Positions 14,949-20,389 of a stretch of 24,407 bases of DNA are shown one piece after another. Within the stretch, counting starts at the first letter, position 1. The number at the start of each line of letters is the position of its first letter. The stretch spans positions 1 to 24,407 of the forward strand of contig VAYX01000002.1 in NCBI GenBank assembly GCA_005885325.1. The letters run 5' to 3'. The position numbers and the translations under genes were made by a program. The DNA is from Actinomycetota bacterium. Its GTDB lineage: Bacteria > Actinomycetota > UBA4738 > HRBIN12. The notes under the pieces are model-generated. The model made no database searches. It saw only the letters and a list, made by a program, of their open reading frames with translations, and had not been told where the DNA came from.

Positions 14949-16252
14949 CGGCCGCGGATCCCCTCGGGGAGGAGGTCGCCGTGGGCCTCGATGAGGTCGT
15001 CGCACATCGTGACGATCTGATCGATCGTGAGGGTCGCCGCGGTGTTCGGATCGAGCAGGGCGGCCTGGTACACGAGGTCGCGACTCCCCTCCAGCGCGGC
15101 GCGGACCGTCAGCTCGGCGACGTTCACGAACGTCCGGTTGAGCGCCAAGCACTGCGGCGGAAGCGCCCCGATCGTGGTGGGCCGCAGGCCCTGTCCGTCC
15201 ACCAGGCAGGGCACCTCCACGCATGCCTCCGACGGTAGCCCATCGATCAGCCCATCGTTTCGGACGTTGCCGTAGACCTCGCGCGGCGTTCCGGTCTCCA
15301 GGGAGTGGATGATCTCCGAAGCGAGCTCGGAGGTCGGCTCCACGTCCAGTTCCTCGCCCCGGTCGAGCGCGGCCTTCGTCCGTTCCCACTCGCCGAGGTT
15401 CTCCTCGCTCCGGCGAAGGTACTCGTCCACCTCGATGCGGAACCGGTCGATCTGGTCGTCGTGGGGGAGGAACCACGGCACATATTCCGCGGAGTGCTCG
15501 CTCGACTCGGTGGGGAAGTACCCGAACCGTCGGAAGAGCTCCACGCGGACCCTGCGCTCCAGGCCCTCGGGGTCTGCGTCCACGATCTCGCGAAGTCGCG
15601 GGTAGAGGTCGTCCCCGGTCCGGCGATCGCGGAATTCGAGCACGAAGGCTTGGTGGTTGAACCCGGCGGTGCGGAAGGCGACATCCGGCTCGGGCACGCC
15701 GACGGTCCGAGCCAGGAACGCGTGCGTGTCGCGGACCGAGTGACAGACCCCGACGACGTTGTGAAAGGGCGTGCCCGCGTACACACCCCACGGCACCATG
15801 GCCATGGGGTTCGTGTAGTTGAGGAGAAGGGCGTCGGGGCACAATTCGTGCATGTCGGTGCCGATGCCCACGGCCACGGGGATCGTTCGGAGCCCTCGGA
15901 AGATCCCGCCGATCCCGATGGTGTCGCCGATGGTCTGGCGAAGCCCGTACTTCTTCGGGATCTCGAAGTCACGGAGCGTGGCGGCGTACCCGCCTACCTG
16001 GATCTCGTTGATCGCGTAGGCCGCGCCTTCCAGCGCCATCCGGCGATCCGCGTGAGCCTCTACCGAATAACCGGATCCCGTCCGACGAACGATGGACTCG
16101 GCCGCACGGCCCGAGTACGCCAGGCGATCTTCATCGATGTCGTGGAGGGCGATCGTGAGGGCGCCGTGCAGCTCTCGGTAGGAGCACAGGTCGGCCACGA
16201 TGTTGCGCGTGAATTCCACGCTCCCCGCGCCGACGATGACAACCCGAGGCAT
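14945..16252 (-). CDS. GH4 family NAD-dependent alpha-glycosidase (MelA-like)
   Basis: A 435-residue cytosolic glycosidase of family 4, which uses NAD and a divalent metal in a redox-assisted cleavage. The N-terminal Rossmann motif VVIVGAGSVEFTRN, the NYTNPMAM segment, C170 in VVGVCHSV and H200 in TAGFNHQAFVL (metal ligands) are all present. CHSV is what I recall of MelA/LplD-type alpha-galactosidases and alpha-galacturonidases rather than the phospho-glucosidases, so a non-phosphorylated alpha-glycoside is the likely substrate. The start is the ATG at 16252. A longer reading frame exists upstream, but this ATG places GAGS correctly and has TACACT exactly 6 nt before it. No ribosome site is visible, in keeping with a leaderless mRNA. 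The stop shares CTAG with the MFS remnant. Confidence 0.93.
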   Translation of the reverse strand: MPRVVIVGAGSVEFTRNIVADLCSYRELHGALTIALHDIDEDRLAYSGRAAESIVRRTGSGYSVEAHADRRMALEGAAYAINEIQVGGYAATLRDFEIPKKYGLRQTIGDTIGIGGIFRGLRTIPVAVGIGTDMHELCPDALLLNYTNPMAMVPWGVYAGTPFHNVVGVCHSVRDTHAFLARTVGVPEPDVAFRTAGFNHQAFVLEFRDRRTGDDLYPRLREIVDADPEGLERRVRVELFRRFGYFPTESSEHSAEYVPWFLPHDDQIDRFRIEVDEYLRRSEENLGEWERTKAALDRGEELDVEPTSELASEIIHSLETGTPREVYGNVRNDGLIDGLPSEACVEVPCLVDGQGLRPTTIGALPPQCLALNRTFVNVAELTVRAALEGSRDLVYQAALLDPNTAATLTIDQIVTMCDDLIEAHGDLLPEGIRGR

Positions 16253-16258
16253 GGGCGG

Positions 16259-16264
16259 AGTGTA
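16259..16264 (-). promoter_or_regulatory. -10 box (TACACT) for leaderless GH4 transcript
   Basis: On the minus strand TACACT is followed by CCGCCC and the ATG at 16252. The 6-nt gap puts the start point at the start codon, and the six bases between have no ribosome-binding character. Confidence 0.55.
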
Positions 16265-16308
16265 CCTGCGGCCCACCGGACGGTTCGCGCGAGCACCCGT
16301 CCTTCGCA

Positions 16309-16314
16309 TACGAT
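16309..16314 (+). promoter_or_regulatory. Candidate -10 box (TACGAT) of the RAM-domain gene
   Basis: TACGAT lies 30 nt before the GTG at 16345. This gives a leader of about 24 nt that includes the GAGGGGG ribosome site at 16333-16339, in contrast to the leaderless genes. No clear -35 is seen. Confidence 0.35.
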
Positions 16315-16344
16315 TGGCCGGACGTTCCGCACGAGGGGGTTCCC

Positions 16345-16578
16345 GTGGTCAGCGCCTATATCCTGATCCAGACAGAGGTCGGCAAGGCCAGCAACGTCAC
16401 CAGGGAGATCGGTCAGATCAAGGGCATCTCGGCCGTCGACGGGGTGACCGGCCCGTACGACGTGATCGCCCGGGGAGAGGCCTCCGACCTGGACGAACTG
16501 GCCAAGTCCATCGTGATGCCGATCCAGGCGGTGGAGGGCGTCACGCGCACCCTCACCTGCCCGGTCCTTCAGCTCTAG
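16345..16578 (+). CDS. Stand-alone Lrp/AsnC ligand-binding (RAM) domain protein
   Basis: A 77-residue protein (VVSAYILIQTEVGKASNV and onward) made only of the alpha-beta RAM domain that binds amino acids in Lrp/AsnC regulators, without the DNA-binding half. The typical GVTGPYDVIARGEASDLDEL segment is present. Such single-domain proteins form ring oligomers and may sense amino acids or modify full-length Lrp proteins; the partner is unknown. The start is GTG at 16345 with GAGGGGG 5 nt upstream. It is divergent from the GH4 gene across 92 bp and probably transcribed alone, since the next gene starts 82 bp later. The stop lies in a CTAG context. Confidence 0.9.
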   Translation: MVSAYILIQTEVGKASNVTREIGQIKGISAVDGVTGPYDVIARGEASDLDELAKSIVMPIQAVEGVTRTLTCPVLQL

Positions 16579-16660
16579 CCTTCCGACCAGCCACCTTCAG
16601 CGCCCCGGCCCTGGTGCCGATGCACCCGAAGAGGCCGGATCGACCCCCGGCCGCGGGATC

Positions 16661-17116
16661 ATGCGGGCACGGAACGAGCTCGGCGCGACCAGCTTCTGGC
16701 TCCTGATGATCGTGGCATTGGTGGCGGGCGCCCTCGTCGTGGTCCCGTTCGCGCTGGCCGGCCATCAGGAAGCGACCCACGATCGGGAGGCGATCGCGCA
16801 AATCGACAAGGCCAGGGATCTCAGCGCGCAGGCCACGCTCCAGACGGCCGTGCGGGGTGCCGGCGCCTATTTCGCCGAGAACGCGACGTTCGAGGGGTTC
16901 GACCCCCAGCAAGCCTCGCTGTTCGACCCATCCATCCGATACACGAGCGGCGCCCCGACCGCGGGTGCCGTGAGCATCCGCGGCGTCACGCCGACCAGCG
17001 TCGTCCTGGTTGCATCCACCGGCTCCGCGTACCTGTGCGCCGCGATGAGCGATGGTGTGGTCAGCTACGGAAGGGCGAACGCGACGACCGCTGCCGCCTG
17101 CACCGGCGGCTGGTAG
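16661..17116 (+). CDS. Pilin-like membrane-anchored protein, unusual N-terminus
   Basis: A 151-residue protein with one N-terminal hydrophobic helix (SFWLLMIVALVAGALVVVPFAL), an alpha-helical stretch with DKARDLSAQATLQTAVRGAGAYFAENATF, and a beta-rich C-terminus ending YLCAAM and AACTGGW. The middle and end resemble actinobacterial type IV pilin-like proteins, in which DARAKSDLRNALTAA-type helices precede a small domain closed by a disulfide; the two Cys here would fit. The usual prepilin cleavage motif (GFTLxE, with Glu at +5) is not present: NELGATSFW has no Glu. Processing by a prepilin peptidase is therefore doubtful. No other pilus gene is in the window. The ATG at 16661 has no obvious ribosome site. 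Confidence 0.6.
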   Translation: MRARNELGATSFWLLMIVALVAGALVVVPFALAGHQEATHDREAIAQIDKARDLSAQATLQTAVRGAGAYFAENATFEGFDPQQASLFDPSIRYTSGAPTAGAVSIRGVTPTSVVLVASTGSAYLCAAMSDGVVSYGRANATTAAACTGGW

Positions 17117-17174
17117 CGTTCCTGGTCCACGGTCCTTCGTTGGTCGTGGCATCGTCTCCTCGAGGGGGTGCGCC

Positions 17175-17876
17175 ATGATCGAGGTTCGCCGCGACCCGGA
17201 GATCTACGAGAAGGCCGGTGGCTGGTTCCACGCCCGGTGGCACTTCTCGTTCGACGAGTACCACGACGCGGCCAACATGGGCGTCGGGACGCTCCGGGTG
17301 TTCAACGACGATCGGCTGATCCCGGGCGCCGTCTGGCCCCTGCACCCCCATCGCGACATCGAGGGCCTGACCTACGTCGTCGAGGGGACGTTCCGGCACC
17401 AGGACGACGTGGGCGGGCCTCCGGGGATGCTTCCCGCCGGATCCGTGCAACGCATGACCCTTGGATCGGGGGCCTGGCACTCCGAGCAGAACGGCTCGGA
17501 CTCCGAGCCGCTGCGATTCATCCAGATGTGGATCATGCCCGCCGAACGCGGCCTCCCGCCCGGCGTGGAGCAGAAGGTCTTCACGGAGGAGGATCGGAAG
17601 GATCGCCTGCTCAAGGTGATCTCCGGCGATGGCGGCGATGCCGTCCTGGTGCATCAGGATGCGGCGGTGTACGTGTCGCACCTGGAACCGGGCACGAAGG
17701 TGGACCACACGTTCGCCCCGAGGCACGGGGGGTACCTCTACGTGATCGATGGATCGCTTCGGCTGAACGACGAGAAGCTCGGCACCGGCGACGCGGCGAA
17801 GATCGCCGACGAGCCGCACGTCACGCTCGAGGCGGACGCGCCGACGGAGCTGATCCTGGTCGACGTGGCGCTCTGA
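17175..17876 (+). CDS. Pirin-family cupin protein (YhhW-like)
   Basis: A 233-residue bicupin of normal pirin length. The N-terminal cupin has PLHPHRDIEGLTYVVEG, with metal ligands H57 and H59, and GAWHSEQN, with H102 and E104 completing the Fe/Ni site. These four are the residues used in E. coli YhhW and human pirin. Bacterial pirins can oxidise quercetin-like flavonols, but many have unknown roles. The start is the ATG at 17175, supported by GAGGGGG 6 nt upstream. Upstream in-frame extension would run into the pilin-like gene and lacks homology. A TAGCGT box at 17114-17119, overlapping the preceding stop codon, could be its -10. It converges with the unknown gene at 17884 through a shared hairpin. 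Confidence 0.93.
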   Translation: MIEVRRDPEIYEKAGGWFHARWHFSFDEYHDAANMGVGTLRVFNDDRLIPGAVWPLHPHRDIEGLTYVVEGTFRHQDDVGGPPGMLPAGSVQRMTLGSGAWHSEQNGSDSEPLRFIQMWIMPAERGLPPGVEQKVFTEEDRKDRLLKVISGDGGDAVLVHQDAAVYVSHLEPGTKVDHTFAPRHGGYLYVIDGSLRLNDEKLGTGDAAKIADEPHVTLEADAPTELILVDVAL

Positions 17877-17891
17877 CGAGCCCTCAGAGCG
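17869..17891. terminator. Symmetric hairpin made from both convergent stop codons
   Basis: CGCTCTGA (17869-17876) and TCAGAGCG (17884-17891) form a perfect 8-bp inverted repeat around a 7-nt loop. The stop TGA of the pirin gene ends the left arm, and the minus-strand stop of the next gene begins the right arm. It is read identically from both sides, so it could end transcription of both genes. There is no T tract, so it is at best a weak or Rho-assisted terminator. Confidence 0.45.
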
Positions 17892-18408
17892 GGGCGATGT
17901 CCACCAGCGTCGAGGTGTCGACGTCGAAGGTCACCGCAGGGTAGAAGGCCGGCTTCGTCTCGAGCGTCAGGATCCACCCCGCGCCCGCCACCCCTTCGGC
18001 GTGATGGAACGCCGAGACCGCCCGGAGCACCCCTTTCACCCGGAAGATCCGTCGGAGCTCGTCGTTCTTGTAGTGCAATCGATAGCGGTGACCGACCACC
18101 AGGCCCTCGATCGTGGGACGCAGCGCGTCGTACCGTCGGATCATCCCGGCGAATGCCCGGATCAGGCCGGGGCGGCGCGAGCCACCCGCCCGCTCCGCGG
18201 CAGCGAGGTTGAACCACGAGACGCGGCGACCGTCGCGGACGAGCCAGGCCATCTCGCCCTGGTCGGGGAGCACCTCCAGCCGCCCGGCCGGCTCCTCCAG
18301 GGCCGCGTCGATGTCGGCGGCGAGCCTGGCCGCCGCATCGGGTCCGGGGCCGGCCCCGCTCGGCCGCGCCAAGTCCTCGAAGTCGTCGCCCGTCCAGCCC
18401 TCGCGCAT
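17884..18408 (-). CDS. Hypothetical protein, 174 residues
   Basis: Not recognised. It is a soluble-looking protein with no signal peptide or membrane segment. The N-terminal third is acidic and Ala/Pro-rich (GDDFEDLARPSGAGPGPDAA). The remainder has alternating strands and turns, including VLPDQGEMAWLVRDGRRVSW, YRLHYKNDELRRIFRVKGVL and GWILTLETKPAFYPAVTFDV, which suggest a compact beta-rich fold. The ATG at 18408 is preceded by GATACT with 7 nt between, a near-match to the leaderless pattern. The gene diverges from the CPBP protease gene, with only 53 bp between the two starts. The function cannot be inferred. Confidence 0.75.
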   Translation of the reverse strand: MREGWTGDDFEDLARPSGAGPGPDAAARLAADIDAALEEPAGRLEVLPDQGEMAWLVRDGRRVSWFNLAAAERAGGSRRPGLIRAFAGMIRRYDALRPTIEGLVVGHRYRLHYKNDELRRIFRVKGVLRAVSAFHHAEGVAGAGWILTLETKPAFYPAVTFDVDTSTLVDIAPL

Positions 18409-18449
18409 CCCCCTCAGTATCGTTCGTCATCGCCAGGACCGGCGCGTCG

Positions 18450-18455
18450 TAGGCT
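18450..18455 (+). promoter_or_regulatory. -10 box (TAGGCT) for leaderless CPBP transcript
   Basis: TAGGCT is followed by TGGCCC and the GTG start at 18462. The 6-nt spacing matches the other leaderless candidates, and no ribosome site fits between. Confidence 0.45.
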
Positions 18456-18461
18456 TGGCCC

Positions 18462-19229
18462 GTGGTCGCCCCCACCCGCCGCGCCAAGCGCTCCCGGCGA
18501 CCGCCGCCACGCTCGGAGGGCGTCTCGCAGGCAACCCTGGTCGAGGAGTGCATCCTCGTCCTGTCCCTCTCGCTCCTCGCCAGTGCGGTCTACGCGATCA
18601 TCAGCTTGACGTCCGCGCCCGTGAAAGGTGCGACGGTCTTCGTCGTCCCCCAGGTCGGCCTGGCCACGCAGCTCGCGAACTTCGCGTTCGGCCTGGCCCC
18701 CGTGTGGCTCGTCGTGTTCCTGCTCCGCCGAAGCGGCGAGGGCCTGGACCAGATCGGCTTGGCATTCAACCGGCCACGCCGGGACCTCGGCACGGGGGTG
18801 GTGCTCTTCGTCATCGTCGGGGCGGCCGGGATCGGCATCTACCTGCTGTCCGTGGCGCTCGGGGTGAACCGGTTCGTCGTGCCGGTGCCCCCACTCGGCC
18901 ACTGGTGGACGATCCCCGTGCTCTTCCTCAACGCGGCCCAGGCGGCGCTGATCGAGGAGGTGATCGTCGTCGGCTATCTGATCACCCGGCTCCAGCAGCT
19001 GCAGTTGTCCGAACCGGCGGCGGTGGGCGCATCGGCACTGCTCCGAGGGGCGTACCACCTGTATCAGGGGTGGGGCGGGTTCGCCGGCAACCTGGCGCTC
19101 GGGCTGTTCTTCGGATTGTTCTTCACCCGCACCAGGCGCACCTGGCCGCTCGTCGTGGCGCATTTCCTGCTCGACGTCGGTGCCGGGATCGGCTACATCC
19201 TGTTCCGAAAGCACCTCCCGGGGTCGTAG
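18462..19229 (+). CDS. CPBP-family intramembrane metalloprotease-like protein
   Basis: A 255-residue multi-pass membrane protein (about 7-8 helices) with the CPBP/Abi motifs in order: E165-E166 in IEEVIVVGYL, H199 in LLRGAYHLYQGWGG, and H234 in VVAHFLLD. In the family these Glu and His residues form the active site that cleaves membrane substrates such as CAAX-processed proteins. The usual Arg of EExxxR is replaced by Val, but ALLRGAYHLYQG is typical of an actinobacterial subgroup. The GTG at 18462 follows TAGGCT with 6 nt between. The N-terminus is strongly basic (RRAKRSRRPPPR), in line with positive-inside topology. The gene is followed after 2 nt by the oxygenase-like gene at 19232, so the two are co-transcribed. 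Confidence 0.88.
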   Translation: MVAPTRRAKRSRRPPPRSEGVSQATLVEECILVLSLSLLASAVYAIISLTSAPVKGATVFVVPQVGLATQLANFAFGLAPVWLVVFLLRRSGEGLDQIGLAFNRPRRDLGTGVVLFVIVGAAGIGIYLLSVALGVNRFVVPVPPLGHWWTIPVLFLNAAQAALIEEVIVVGYLITRLQQLQLSEPAAVGASALLRGAYHLYQGWGGFAGNLALGLFFGLFFTRTRRTWPLVVAHFLLDVGAGIGYILFRKHLPGS

Positions 19230-19231
19230 CC

Positions 19232-19849
19232 GTGGCCCTGGCGACGGGACTCGACCTCCGCCCCCCGCTGAAGGCGACCGCGGCGCACGGGTACGCGCAC
19301 GTGTCGCACGCCGTCGAGGGTTCTTTCCTCCGGTCGCTGCGCAGAGAGCTCGAACGTGGTCCGTTCCAACGGTTCGAGGGATCCTTCGGGCTGGTCCGCC
19401 AGGAGATCGAGGGGTATGACGTCCTCGACCCGATGGACGGGTTCCCCCTGGTGGCGGAGCTCCGCGACGAGCTGGCCGGGCTGCTCCGGCGGAACGGCCG
19501 CGGGATCGCCGGCCTGGCGACGTGGTGGCCGAACGAGGCCGGCGTGGCCAGGTACCGGCCCGGCTCGATCGGCATCACCCCGCACCTGGACGGAAAGTGG
19601 TACCGGCGGCTGGTGGCGGTGGTCACCGTGAACGGCACGGCGCCGTTCGCGGTGTGCCGCGACCGGGCCGGCGAGGTCATCGAGCGATGGGCCGCCGGGC
19701 CGGGAAGCCTCACCCTGATGCGCGGCCCCGGGCTCGCCGGGTCCAGGGACGGCCGGCCCTTCCACACCGTGGAGGGACCGCGTTCCGGAACCCGATGCTC
19801 CATCGGGTTCCGGATGAACACGCGACCCGCCGAGACGGCGCACCCCTAG
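19232..19849 (+). CDS. 2-oxoglutarate/Fe(II) oxygenase-like protein
   Basis: A 205-residue cytosolic protein with an apparent double-stranded beta-helix iron site. H118 and D120 lie in GITPHLDGKW, the distal H178 in PFHTVEGP, and R188 is exactly 10 residues after H178, the usual position for binding the oxoglutarate carboxylate; R194 follows in GFRMN. RYRPGSIGITPHLD places the HxD at a strand end, as expected. The substrate is unknown; relatives hydroxylate small molecules or proteins, or demethylate nucleic acids. The only plausible start is GTG at 19232, 2 nt after the CPBP stop, so translation is coupled. It ends at a CTAG shared with the convergent secreted-barrel gene. Confidence 0.72.
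   Translation: MALATGLDLRPPLKATAAHGYAHVSHAVEGSFLRSLRRELERGPFQRFEGSFGLVRQEIEGYDVLDPMDGFPLVAELRDELAGLLRRNGRGIAGLATWWPNEAGVARYRPGSIGITPHLDGKWYRRLVAVVTVNGTAPFAVCRDRAGEVIERWAAGPGSLTLMRGPGLAGSRDGRPFHTVEGPRSGTRCSIGFRMNTRPAETAHP
19846..19849. other. CTAG shared by two convergent stop codons
   Basis: Plus-strand stop TAG at 19847-19849 and minus-strand stop TAG read from 19848 to 19846. This is the third convergent junction of this kind in the window. Confidence 0.97.
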
Positions 19850-20301
19850 CCGAACAGGTGGAACGTGATCGCAGTGGTCCCGTCGGACCGGGGTTCGATA
19901 TCGGCCTCACCGCGGGCACGCTGGAACTCGCCGTTTCCTCCCGTGACGATCCCGGTGACGGCATTGGGGAACGCGGGAAGCGCATCGACCGCGAGCTGGC
20001 CCCGACCCGTGAGGGTGAAGATCCCGACGCACACGGCCCTGCCCCCGAAGTTCACCACGCACTGGATGTGGAGGTCGCCGATCTGGTTCGTGTCGGTCGG
20101 ATCGAACAGTGCGCTTCGGAAGACGAGGATGTCGCCGGGGCTCGGGATGCCGTTTTCGTCCAGGTCGTCGAACGCCTGGTCCGGCTCCCGCTGGACCAGC
20201 GCGATCGTGCGTCCGCCGGCGTCGGGCGACGAGGCGCGGGCGGAGATGCCCCCAGCCGCGATCAACACCACGACGGCGACGGTTGTAGCGATCCTCCGCA
20301 T
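19846..20301 (-). CDS. Secreted allene-oxide-cyclase-like barrel protein
   Basis: A 151-residue exported protein. The signal peptide MRRIATTVAVVVLIAAGGI ends near ARA-S at about residues 22-25, and there is no lipobox. The mature part has the sequence order of bacterial proteins with an allene-oxide-cyclase/dirigent-like beta-barrel: a QAFDDLDENGIPSPGDILVF strand, FDPTDTNQIGDL, two cysteines in HIQCVVNFGGRAVCVG, a FTLTGRGQLAV strand, and the closing VTGGNGEFQRARGEADI. Bacterial members have no established enzyme activity. The ATG at 20301 has a strong GAAGGAGG ribosome site about 9 nt upstream. Phased direct repeats and a TAGCTT box lie upstream, so it may have its own activated promoter although it follows the hydrolase gene. 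Confidence 0.78.
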   Translation of the reverse strand: MRRIATTVAVVVLIAAGGISARASSPDAGGRTIALVQREPDQAFDDLDENGIPSPGDILVFRSALFDPTDTNQIGDLHIQCVVNFGGRAVCVGIFTLTGRGQLAVDALPAFPNAVTGIVTGGNGEFQRARGEADIEPRSDGTTAITFHLFG

Positions 20302-20345
20302 GGGTCGGCCCTCCTTCGGCGCAGGCCCTTCCGGCGCCGGCGTCG

Positions 20346-20389
20346 AAGCTAGCCGTGGCGCGTTGGCGGAGCGTTGGCCCCACGTTGGC
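20346..20389 (-). promoter_or_regulatory. Three 11-bp-phased GCCAACG repeats 9 bp before a -10 box (SARP/PhoP-type operator candidate)
   Basis: On the minus strand GCCAACG occurs at 20389-20383, 20378-20372 and 20367-20361, each copy exactly 11 bp from the next. After 9 nt comes TAGCTT (20351-20346), a plausible -10, and the secreted-barrel gene starts 44 nt further. Heptamers on one helix face at 11-bp spacing, close to the -10 box, are the known layout of SARP and PhoP/OmpR-type activator sites in actinomycetes. The repeats begin directly after the hydrolase stop codon. The regulator is not in the window. Confidence 0.6.

Noticed and set aside
16613..16626. Small hairpin GGTGC-CGAT-GCACC after the RAM-domain gene, as a terminator
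   Set aside because: The stem is only 5 bp with no T tract, and such short palindromes are expected often in GC-rich DNA.
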